Below, in pieces: positions 53,895 through 63,066 of a stretch of DNA of 64,000 bases (position 1 is the stretch's first letter; each line of letters starts with the position of its first letter). The DNA is taken from the NCBI GenBank assembly GCA_019188255.1, contig JAETXT010000003.1, positions 5,642,001-5,706,000 of the forward strand, written 5' to 3'. Position numbers and translations under genes: made by a program. The notes under the pieces are model-generated. The model worked only from the letters and a program-made list of their open reading frames with translations, did no database searches and was not told where the DNA came from. Source of the stretch: Verticillium longisporum (Eukaryota; Ascomycota; Sordariomycetes; Glomerellales; Plectosphaerellaceae).

Positions 53895-54934
53895 TCAAGA
53901 AGCCGCCGGTGTCGTCGCCGCCGTGTTGGTACCGCCGCTAGCGCCACCTGGCACAATCTTGCTCATCTTCCTCTTCGGCTTTGGAACACCGGGCGTTTTG
54001 GGGCTGCGCTCTGCCTCGCCCTCCTACTTTACCTCGCCAGCTAGCTTCGTGTTGGGAGGCGGGGGCTTGACGGGCTGCTGTGGTGTGCCAGTCGGCGCCG
54101 GGGGCTGCAGAGGTGCCGCCTTCTCCTTGCGACCGGTTGATGAGAGGTGGAACTCGCCGGGGCGACCGGTGATGGGGTTCTGGTCGATGTAGTCGCCGCC
54201 GTGGCGCAGGTGGATGGCGAAGGACTCCTCGGCGAGGCGGTCAAGGGCGCTCTTTGTCGTTTTGTTGGCAAAGGGCGAAGCCGTCTTAGTGGCGGGGGCG
54301 GCGGTCTCTGGCGCCGGCGTGCTTTCTTTCGAAGGAGCTCCTGGTTGCGTGCGTGCCAGGTCGGTGGGCGCTGGCTGTGTGTAGGCGTTGCCGAGTGACG
54401 GTGTCCAGTCGCGGACGCTGTCGACGGCGGGCAGGATCTTGCTCAGGGACTCTGAGATGGATTCCTGGGAGGATGTATCAGTATTTAGGTGCTTCAGTTT
54501 CCTCTAGGGAGTCGTACAATCTTCGAGTTCATGATATCTCCAAAGGTGGGCGCTTGGTAAATGTTCTCGCCAACAAGGAAGTAGTGAGCTATCGGCGTGA
54601 CACCCTTGCCCCTCTCACGCTCCTGCTTGACAATTACCCAGACGCCAGTGCCGGTCACCATGTCGGCGGGTGCGTGGGCAACGCGAAACTCAACGCCGTT
54701 GGGCATCTGGCTCAAGACGGCTCCGAACTGCTCAGGGGAGAACATCTTGGCCAGCATCTGAGGATTGAAGGAAGCCTGATAGACGTAAATGCCATTGTTA
54801 GAGGATTGGTCGAAAAAGGGCGACTCGGCAAAGTAGAAGAGAACTGAGTTGGAGTGGATGCCCTGGAGATGGTGGGCGATGGGCGGCGCCCGCCATTGCA
54901 CCTCGTCGAGAGGCGGGTCTTTGGCAGTGGCCAT
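53895..54934 (-). CDS. MED6: Mediator subunit MED6, with in-frame TAG near the end
   Basis: Exon 1 is 54934-54518 and exon 2 begins at 54464. The MED6 domain is clear: DPPLDEVQWRAPPIAHHLQG, NSVLFYFAESPFFDQSSNN, GVWVIVKQERERGKGVTP and HYFLVGENIYQAPTFGDIM. MED6 sits in the Mediator head module and contacts RNA polymerase II. Exon 2 meets TAG at 54024-54026 after KLAGEVK, giving 285 residues. The same frame then stays open for 42 more codons to TGA at 53895, encoding a basic, coding-like tail with SPKTPGVPKPKRKMSKI. A substitution, a sequencing error, or a 48-bp in-frame intron with a weak GTCAAG donor ending at that TAG would explain it. The full form would be 328 residues. I give the outer limit. 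Confidence 0.88.
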
Positions 54935-55284
54935 GGTGATGTTTCGTTTGTCGTCTGGGTAGCTGCGAGCAGATACTCGGCGGCACAGCGAATCGGATAA
55001 TGCCAATTGACAGGCTGGATCGAGGCCGAGTTCGAGGTTGTGGGCGGGGTGATGCAGTTGGCGATGTTCAAAGACGGACAGTGCAGGAGGAGGATGCGGT
55101 TGAGGTTGCACTAGCGGCAGGTCGCCGCCGTAGCTGCTGAGCCTTGTACTGGTCTGTGCACCACCACTCTTCCATGGCACCTTGGCTATCCCGTCGCCGG
55201 CAAAACCTCCTCCCATCATCGCCATCACCACCACCATTCCCAAATTGCCTCCATTACGCCCTGAGTCGAGCAACTGCGGCCACC
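54935..55284. promoter_or_regulatory. Divergent MED6 / MMTAG-protein promoter region
   Basis: These 350 bp lie between opposite start codons. A CCTCC/CACC-rich pyrimidine tract precedes the plus-strand start. No other feature. Confidence 0.55.
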
Positions 55285-56106
55285 ATGGATCTCCTCTCGA
55301 CAGTCCGCAAATCCGGCTCCCGCGGCGGCGTCAACTTCAGCTGGGACGACGTCTCGACATCCACCCACCGCGAGAACTACCTCGGCCACAGCCTCAAGGC
55401 CCCCGTCGGCCGCTGGCAAAAGGGCCGCGACCTCAACTGGTACGCCAAGGCCGACGACGACAACGACCCCAACGCCGACCCCGCCGAGACGGACCAGGAG
55501 AAGAGCGAGCGCCTGCGCAGGGAGGAGCTGCGCAAGATCAAGGAGGCCGAGGAGGATGCCCTCGCCCGCGCCCTGGGCCTGCCCGTCGCCCAGCGGGACA
55601 CCAGCGGCGCCAACGCCGTCGAGGTCGGCCCGTCGCGCATGATTGGTGCCGCGGGGCCGCCTGAGGAGGCTGCGGCGGCTGTGCCTGTGAAGGCGGGCCT
55701 GCAGGTGAAGGAGGATCGCAGGGAGGGGCGCGAGAGGAGGCACAGAGACCACGATGAGAGGAGGGAAAGGCGGAGACATCGCAGTCGGAGCCGCGATCGG
55801 GAACGCGACGGGCGTCACAGGCACAGGGATGACGAGAGGCGGCACGAGAGGTCACGACGGACGGACGATAGGCGGAGGAGTCGCAGTCCTGATCGCGAAA
55901 GGCGGCGACACCGTGACGGCGATCAAGATCAGGATTCTTCTCGGCGACACAGACGAGACAGAGATCGCAGCCGCAGCCGCGACGGCGGCCGAGACAGGCA
56001 GCGGGAGAGGCGAGACCACCACCAGAGGAGCAGGAGCAGGAGTCGCGAGCACCACCGGCAACAACCAAGAGAGCATCAACAAAGCTCGAAAGCGCGGGAT
56101 CAGTGA
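55285..56106 (+). CDS. MMTAG-domain protein with RS-rich tail
   Basis: A single exon of 273 residues. Residues about 5-55 are the MMTAG (PF10159) domain: STVRKSGSRGGVNFSWDDV, then RENYLGHSLKAPVGRWQKG and RDLNWYAK. A charged helix (residues 65-95) and a long Arg/Asp/His/Glu/Ser-rich tail with many RSRSRD and RRHRD repeats follow. The RS/RD tail is the type found in nuclear pre-mRNA processing proteins. The family's biochemical role is not known. The gene converges on HUS1 with 194 bp between stops. Confidence 0.88.
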   Translation: MDLLSTVRKSGSRGGVNFSWDDVSTSTHRENYLGHSLKAPVGRWQKGRDLNWYAKADDDNDPNADPAETDQEKSERLRREELRKIKEAEEDALARALGLPVAQRDTSGANAVEVGPSRMIGAAGPPEEAAAAVPVKAGLQVKEDRREGRERRHRDHDERRERRRHRSRSRDRERDGRHRHRDDERRHERSRRTDDRRRSRSPDRERRRHRDGDQDQDSSRRHRRDRDRSRSRDGGRDRQRERRDHHQRSRSRSREHHRQQPREHQQSSKARDQ

Positions 56107-56300
56107 GAAGGTCTTTTCGAATGATCGTCACGAAAAGCAGTTTATCACCCAAATGCTGGCTCGATTCTACAGGAAGCAAGATGAAGAAGCAAGATTCAAT
56201 ATACCCAGGCCTCGGGCACCCACCCAACGCCATCCCATTCCCTCTTTTTGACCTTTCTCATGACAAACCAAACGCCCGCTCCAAAGTGACCGTGACGTGC

Positions 56301-57476
56301 CTACAAACTGTAGGAAGTGACATAATACTGCTTCAAGTCAGCTTGCAAATGGTATTTCAGGTAAGAAAGGGGAGCACATACCGTGACAACAGAATCATCC
56401 GCCCCCGAGTCGTCATACTGCGGCACGTACACATAGAGAATGAGCGCATGGTCATCGGCAAAACACGCAATGACGCGCCCCTCGAGCCGCCCAACACTGA
56501 GCACCCTACTCCAGTCCTTGCCGTCGACACGCACCGTCGCCCACTTGTCGGGCCCCGCCTCCCGGAACCGCGCGCTCGGGTGCTCCTCGATGGGGCCCTG
56601 GATCTGGGCCGGGTCGAGCTGCGGATTCTCGAGCCCGGTCCAGGTGCTCGAAATGTCGACGGCCTCGGAGGCGATGCGCAGCCGCAGGGCGCCGTGCATG
56701 TTGACGCTGAGCTCGAGCTTGGGCCCGCCGGCGCGCGACGCGGCGGGGCCCGACGCGAGGGCGAGCTTGGTGAAGCGGTCGGAGATGGCCTTGAGCTGGA
56801 GCAGCGGCGGCAGCTGGATGTGGACGTCTGGCTCGCGGACCTTGGGCTGCATGATCGTCTCGACGGTTTCCGGATGGAGCACGCGGACGGGTATGTCCTG
56901 CGTGATGATTTTCTCGCGCTCGCGCCGCAGCGACGTCTCGAGGTGCTCTTGCGGCAGGTCGTCATCAAAGGGATCATCGTCGAGAGAGGCGGCGCGGTGG
57001 GCGGCGGCCGCTGAGGGGGCTGAGGCGTCCGTCGTCGTCGTGATGGTCATGGAAAGAACGGGGACACCTTCTTTCTTGGTGAGGCGAAGAGAGGCGGATG
57101 TGCTATTAAGGGCGGACTTGAGGGCCCGCTGGAGGGGCTGCAGGGGCAGCTCTAGGTTGATCGTGTTGTTGGCTTCGGCTGACTGGATGTGGTAGTTCTC
57201 AAACATGAAGTCCATGGAGAGGGAGCTGTCGACTGTCAGCTGCCTGCAGTCATCCGTTGGAAACATTCTTCGTATGCTCACGCCCAAACTTGAGACCCCG
57301 TGTCCGGGATGACGGTGAAGCGTGCCGTGTCATCGTCGAGGCGCACCCATGCGATCTTCTCGAGGGAGTTGAGGGCGGCAGTCAGTTCTGAGAGGTCAGT
57401 TTGGTTGTGACAAGAGGTGAGAAGCAATCATACTCGAAAAAGTGCGAATATTTTTGAGCTCCGTCTTGAATCGCAT
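56301..57476 (-). CDS. HUS1: DNA damage checkpoint clamp subunit HUS1 (one frame break)
   Basis: Exons 57476-57434, 57389-57282, 57243-56382 and 56327-56301. The start MRFKTELKNIRTFSKLTAAL and the following IAWVRLDDDTARFTVIPDTG match fungal Hus1. Exon 3 carries MDFMFENYHIQSAEANNTIN and the rest of the PCNA-like fold, and the last exon encodes the usual YYVTSYSL end. Hus1 is part of the 9-1-1 clamp that activates ATR/Mec1. Within exon 2 the frame breaks at about 57359-57363, where the minus strand reads GAGAGAAG. Removing two bases gives SLEKIAW, the family sequence, and 345 residues; adding one base is the alternative. The break differs in kind from the G/C-run cases. An Ala/Asp-rich insert lies near residues 125-155. 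Confidence 0.88.
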
Positions 57477-57788
57477 GGTGAAGACTCTTAGACGTCGTGG
57501 CCGGTGAGATGCGTTGGCACGGCGCGGTCACGATGATGACTTGAGAGGGTGAATGAAGTATCGTGAACAGCGAGCAAGAGGGTTGAAGCGCGAGGCAGCA
57601 TGGCCGATAGAAGACGATGGGTATCTTAGTGAGTGCGGGGCTAGATTATGGGGGGAGAAGCGCTGGAACCTCCACTGAGTGCACGCTGACCTGACTCTCG
57701 TGAGCCCCCCTGACACACTCAGCAGCATCTTCTACCCAGATAGCATTTCCATACACCCCCTCTCATCTTCTGCAGCCCATCGCACTAT
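57477..57788. other. Intergenic region, HUS1 promoter and F-box gene 3' end
   Basis: These 312 bp lie between two minus-strand genes. No recognisable motif. Confidence 0.45.
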
Positions 57789-59929
57789 CTACCCTTCGGT
57801 CTCGTTGACCGTGATGAGCCCCATAGCCTCAATTTCGTTGTCAATTTTGTAAGTGATTCCCATCGTTATCCATATTCCTACCCAAACGTCCGATATAGGC
57901 CCACGCTGTTCGACATTCTGGTGGTAGACGGTGACATCCCCAGTGCTCCTATTGCTCCTGGCGTTCCTCGTGTCTGCCCCGCGTATTCGAAGACCACGCC
58001 ACCGAGCTTGAGCCTGTTGAACCAGACATGATCCGTGATATTCAGGTCAGCCGGTCCAGATTGTCCAGGATTTCCCAGAACACCTTATTCGTGAAACGAG
58101 TATTTCGCCAATGTTCTACAATATCGTATAGGATCAGAGTGTCTTCCCGTTCAGTATCGCGCCGGCTTGTTGCCGTGCTGATGTAGTCGAGGTTATGATC
58201 AAAGGCCCATATCAGGCCAGACTACAGACAATGGTTAGCTCTGGTGACGAGGCTCGCGTGTACGAACTCCAGAGTACCTACTAGGCTCACGAAGCGGTTC
58301 TCGTAGAACGAGTATTCCGGAAGCTCTCTCTTCCCTCCCAGGCATACCTCCCAAGTCTTTGGGTCGCCGCCCGATATCTCGATCTTCACCCGGCAAGCCT
58401 TCCAGCATTTTCTCTCTGAACTATGGCTATGTTCTCTACCGTCTGCTGAGTCTGCCAGAGCGTGGCGCCCGTAACTCTGTCTCCAGGGTCATATGTGAGA
58501 GCAGCGCTGAACTCTACGAACCACTGTCCAACATACACCGGGATGTTGAGACCGAAGAAGTACAGGCGGAGGCCGGAGATATGGTCTACCCCTCGTGTCT
58601 TCGATTGACCCTATCGACATGGATATTTGTCGAACACCAGCGAGAGCCACAGAGCTGTAAAGGAGGTGGCGGATTGCCCGAGGAACTTCCCGGAAGATCT
58701 TATCATCGAATCCGAATGTGTTCTTATTGAAACCTGCGTAAACAAGACCTATTTGTTGTTGTTGAAGGTCAGTACTCGGTCGTGGAATGCCGTATGAAGC
58801 CAGCGACTGAACAGAACCAGTTGACATCTGCAGTCTAGCTTCAGTACCAGAGGCGCTGTGTGCAGATAAATGCTTGGAAGAACTGTGCATCATACCTTGA
58901 CCCTGGCGATTATCCCAGTGATCATCTCCGTAGGCTCAAATTAGGTACTCGATTGAGGCGGCAAGACATTCAGGGAGTCCATTTCCCGGCGGGCCAAAAG
59001 GATCGAAGGAGGAGACCGGGAGCTGCAAGACCGGCTAGAAACTTGGAGCACAGTCCCAGGTTACAGACGTCACTTAGTGAAATAGCTTTTAAGATCTCAA
59101 TCGTGATTTCCTCAGGTAGTCGTGCAAAGAAGTCCGATGTATGAGAAGACGCCGTCTCAGATCCACCACGCGCAGGCGGCCACAGTATCCCCTGTGATGG
59201 GGCGAGACATGACGTCTTTGGCTCGGCTTGGAGGAACTCCAGTCATCGGGGAGACTTTAGGAGACTGCCAGAATTGCGCCGCTCCGCAAAAGTCATGGGC
59301 TACGTAGGTGGTGGAAGCGCGGTCGTTAGGCAGAGAGTGGAGGACGTCAAAGAGACGCTGAGCTACTTGTTGCGGCTCCAGTGGCAGACTTGTCGATAGA
59401 GAAACTCGCTGCAGGAGCAGCTCCAGCATGCTTCATGGAAAGCATTCGTCCATGACTCTATACTGCGCTGCAAAAAGTGTCTCTAACCTGTCCAAATCGT
59501 TCCACAGTGAAAGACACGACGCGGCCTTACCACTGCTCGCAAGTAGACTCCAATCATCGAGGAAGCCAACATCAGTGATGGATAAGCCGCTTTGCTCAAT
59601 TCGATAAGTGACTATATGCCGTCTCCTGTCAGGTCCAAAGTCGACAAGTCATCGTCTGGAGTGGCGGTGGCGATCCTGCTTACCTGCCCGAACCTCAGAC
59701 TGCCAGTTCAGTCTCTGACCAAGCACAGGATGCCAGCGCAGTTGGCCGAGAAGTGTCCCGCAAAGGTTGCAGAAACGGGCCACGGGATGAGAAAAGGGCG
59801 CTTTGATGGAGGGGGGCGTTTGGAATGCGTCGCCGCGGCATTTGTAGGCACATGGTACAAGCTTTCTGGATGAACAAGGTTGGAATCTTCACGAGTGCGA
59901 CCCCTCTTGGGTGAGTGAGAATCCAACAT
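57789..59929 (-). CDS. Internal-F-box protein, many frame breaks (assembly errors likely)
   Basis: I traced the gene in pieces. Exon 1 (59929-59684) starts MLDSHSPKRGRTR and then shows KAPFSHPVARFCNLCG. Exon 2 is 59611-59531 (SITDVGFLDDWSLLAS). A third from 59467 holds FHEACW and then VAQRLFDVLHSLP. A later part at about 59150-58970 has the F-box FFARLPEEITIEILKAISLS. The end, after an intron finishing near 58162, contains LDYISTATSRRDTERED, NRLKLGGVVFEYAGQTRG and YKIDNEIEAMG, stopping at TAG 57789-57791. This is the layout of fungal proteins with an internal F-box and a conserved C-terminal region. At least seven breaks occur, mostly one missing base in G or C runs (near 59811, 59423, 58589, 58389, 58051, 57938). 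A decayed gene remains possible. F-box proteins recruit substrates to SCF ubiquitin ligases. Confidence 0.68.
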
Positions 59930-60500
59930 CTGAGATTGGGCTCCCGCGAGCAACTCGCTGTACCCTCACATTGCTGAGGGAACTTTAAAATTCATATTGA
60001 TGAGTGAGTACCTGGAGTGAATACAACGATGGAATTCCCAGCAATATAAGCGGACAACGAACAGATGTGTGTGCGTGGTGGCTGCTCTGGCACAAACTAC
60101 ATCATCAGCGTCCAGTGACATCGCCACACAAAAAGGGGTGCACACTACTACTCACGATAATTATCAGTGTGACCTGACGCCTATACCATTGGTATGACCA
60201 CTGTGCTAGTATCATCACGACACTACGCCACTCGTATTATCGAAGAAGCTACTCTCGGAACTACACTGCATCCTCTTCCATGTTTCTGCCCACAGCACAC
60301 TTTTCAGATGCCATCAGCTGCGTCTACCTCTGAATTCTGCTTCCAACTCCCATCTGTCTTGTGGCGAACGACAGCTCCCAGCTCTATATCAGTATTACCA
60401 TATTAGTGTCTAAGTATTAGCCGCAATAGCTCTAGAAATGATGCTGAACAAAAGAAAACGCCCAATGTCTATGATGGCCCATCGACGATGCTTCGATCCC
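59930..60500. other. Intergenic region, F-box gene promoter and RING gene 3' end
   Basis: These 571 bp lie between two minus-strand genes. They are fairly AT-rich. No gene recognised. Confidence 0.5.
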
Positions 60501-61112
60501 TCACTTGCGCCTCGCTTGTCCCCTCTTTGGAGGCCACAAGACGTCTCCATCCATGAGAGCCTCGTCCAGCCTCTCGGTGTACCAAAGTCTCCACACATCA
60601 TCACGATAGTCCCTCTCGACACGTGCTCTGACGAGTATAGCCTGCAGGACCGACGCCTTGCGGTCCCGAAGTAGTCTCATGACCTTTTTGCTCCGGCGCT
60701 CCATGCGCTCCCGGAACCCGGCCTTGTTCCACTCCTGGCAGAACTCGCAGGGCCCGGGCAGCGACCGCCGCGGCTCGGCGGCGTACCAGGCGACCTCCTT
60801 CCTGCTGAAGGGCGCGGGGCTCGGCACGGCGAGGTGGCCGCATTCCCAGTGCAGCAGGCGGCGGCACATGGGGCAGTCGAACTTGGTGGCGGAGTCGGCG
60901 AAGAGCGAGATGAGGAGGCACAGGCTGCCGAAGCGGTGACCGCAGGGAAAGTGCAGCCACGACTCAGTGGTGTCCTCGGTCTTGACGTGGCCGACCTGCT
61001 CGTTGCATATCGAGCATTCGGAGTCTGTTATTTCCGTGCTGGCGTGGGAGGACGACGGGGGCGGAGGTGGCAGGACCCAGGCCGTCTCGAACTGAGAAAA
61101 CACGGACTGCAT
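60501..61112 (-). CDS. RING-type zinc-finger protein, unknown function
   Basis: A single exon of 203 residues. A RING-like array runs from about residue 34 to 85: CSIC, then CGHRFGSLCLL as the central Cys/His part, then CPMC. It is followed by HWECGH and, later, CEFC near residue 123. The spacing between the second and third Cys pairs is wide. The C-terminal part is a basic helix (RERMERRSKKVMRLLRDR). It may be an E3 ubiquitin ligase, but no partner is visible. It is lineage-specific in appearance, and I do not know a named homologue. Confidence 0.7.
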   Translation of the reverse strand: MQSVFSQFETAWVLPPPPPSSSHASTEITDSECSICNEQVGHVKTEDTTESWLHFPCGHRFGSLCLLISLFADSATKFDCPMCRRLLHWECGHLAVPSPAPFSRKEVAWYAAEPRRSLPGPCEFCQEWNKAGFRERMERRSKKVMRLLRDRKASVLQAILVRARVERDYRDDVWRLWYTERLDEALMDGDVLWPPKRGQARRK

Positions 61113-61995
61113 GGTGGCGAGAATGTTGTTTTTCTCCTGTCGATCTCTTGTCTCTCCGTGATGTAGTATGTGGTGCCGACTGGGGCTAAAAAGGGGTTAC
61201 TGGGGGGTGAGTCGTCGGCAGGATGACTTCAGTGAGGGATCTGAACGAAAGACGGGAACGAGTGACGGCGATGCCGCAGGCTTCGACTGAACGAGTGAAT
61301 GTCGAGGTAGAGAGAAAAGAACATGATCTGCGAACTCAACTACCGAAAAGAGGCGCCTGCTCTGCTTTTGAGGGGAAGGGCCCGTTGGGCCTACGGAGAA
61401 GTTTACGACGACCTGCTTCCGGCTAAACTATCATGCTGGAAGACTTCTGCAGCAAGAAGGGCGGGAACAAAAATGTGCACAACCGGACTCCCCCCAAGCT
61501 TCGAAGCGGAAGGGGGAAACACCAAAACAGTAGTGTTCGTGATTGAGTGCTCCGCGTTGTAGAGTCGCGACTTCGCCGCGCGCGGGATCGTCCTTGATGC
61601 CGCCAGCATGAGCCGCATCCGGTGCGGGAGAGGTCATGTCTCACTTGAGCGTGGGACCTGGGGAGGTCCCGCAAGCTTCGCGTAGAGCGTGTCTGGCCAG
61701 GGCGCCGCATTGAGCCCAATAGCGCTGCCCGCCTCTCGAGTGAGACATTCCGATTCCGGGACATACTTCAGTGGAGCGAAACCCGCCAGCATTCCTCTGC
61801 TGCTGTTACCAGGCTCTTTACAACGTGGGCCCTCCCACCCTCCCCTTTAACCTTTTTCAAGCTCTCCAGTTAAGGGGAAATGGCGCCATGACCGACAGCG
61901 CGTCCTGCTGGAAGGCACCTGAGGCGTCATGCAGGGTCAAGGGGAAATCAAGATTGGGGGTCGTGAATCTGCTCGTCGTATTTCTTTCTGCTTCG
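61113..61995. other. Intergenic region, 883 bp
   Basis: This lies between the RING gene start and the end of the next minus-strand gene. Several short open frames occur but none shows a domain or a good start. It should contain the RING promoter. Confidence 0.5.
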
Positions 61996-62580
61996 CTATC
62001 TGGCTCGACGCCCATTGTCCTCGTCGTCGCTGTCATCCCTGAATCCTTCTTCCAAACTGTAGGCGTTGGTATTAGCATACGCGTGATGCAAAACTGGGGA
62101 AGGCGCAACATACTCCCTACTCAACCTCCTCGTGCTCTCCGGGCTGCTGCGTCGCGCATCGTCGTCGATGGCCTGCCGCGTGTTCTGGTTGACTTGGCCG
62201 AGCTCCTCGCCGTCATCGGATGCAAAGCCATCGTCGGAGTGATCGCTGCCGATGGCCACGCCCTGGGACGCGTTTCGGCGCCATATTGATCGTTCCATGA
62301 GGCCGGAGACGCCACTGCGAACACTTTGGCCGAAGGAGAGGGTGCTGCTCTGTATCGCGTGCACGGGAACGTATTGGCCGTAGCGCTCGCGAGTCTTGCG
62401 CCAGAGGGGAGCGAGGACGAAGGTCAATGTGAGGAAGAGGATCAGGGAGATGACGGCCGGAACAATGAGGACCTGGTGATGATCTGTCAGCGGGGATGCC
62501 TCGGTCTGCCTGGTGGTGCGGATGATGATGATGATGATGGAAACAATGCTGCTTACCTTGAAAACAGCCACGCTGCCCAT
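61996..62580 (-). CDS. Small single-pass membrane protein, unknown function
   Basis: Exons 62580-62557 and 62472-61996 give 166 residues. The start MGSVAVFK leads into one transmembrane helix (about residues 9-32, VLIVPAVISLILFLTLTFVL), then APLWRKTRERYGQYVPVHA. The rest is a Ser/Asp/Arg-rich hydrophilic tail ending in a very acidic patch. The 84-bp intron (GTAAGC to CACCAG) is a multiple of three and stop-free. It holds an (ATC) microsatellite at 62521-62538 on the plus strand, and its retention would add 28 residues. I do not recognise the family. Confidence 0.7.
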   Translation of the reverse strand: MGSVAVFKVSSIVSIIIIIIRTTRQTEASPLTDHHQVLIVPAVISLILFLTLTFVLAPLWRKTRERYGQYVPVHAIQSSTLSFGQSVRSGVSGLMERSIWRRNASQGVAIGSDHSDDGFASDDGEELGQVNQNTRQAIDDDARRSSPESTRRLSREYVAPSPVLHHAYANTNAYSLEEGFRDDSDDEDNGRRAR

Positions 62581-63066
62581 GCTGGGCCAGTAGGTGGGTT
62601 TTCCTGCGGGGAGGCTTGTGGTGGAGGTTTAGTCTTGCGTTGGCAGGCGTCGTGACGATGGGCAACAGTCGGGAGGGCAGGCCGAGCGATGAGATAGTCC
62701 TTGGTGCCTTGGGATGATGGATGATCTAGAGCTGAAAGGGCAGCATGCCGCATGGGCCCCGATCAGGGATGCGGAAGGCGCGGGCTTAGCGATTGTCACT
62801 GGAATAGGCGCTGCTGATTGGACAGGGCCCCTGGATCTAGTGTGATCTGTTAGTGAGGTGAGTTAACAACATCGGACACATTAGAGACATAGTGTTACAA
62901 TTAGAATAGCTAAACATATTTTGACTACTGCTATGCATGTTGAAGCATCCGCCTGTGACCAACACAGAGCCTCTTGATAGGGCTTCCCATGATAGCATCG
63001 GGAACACTATGAATAGGTCGGGTGATGCCGATGTCCTTGTCCTACTGCTGAACATCTGTTGTATCT
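62581..63066. other. Intergenic region, 486 bp
   Basis: This lies between two minus-strand genes; the right part is AT-rich, as expected for a 3' UTR of the HNH gene. Nothing else recognised. Confidence 0.5.

Noticed and set aside
57789..59929. Repeat-induced point mutation of the F-box gene
   Set aside because: The damage is missing bases in G/C runs, not C-to-T changes, and the locus is not AT-rich.
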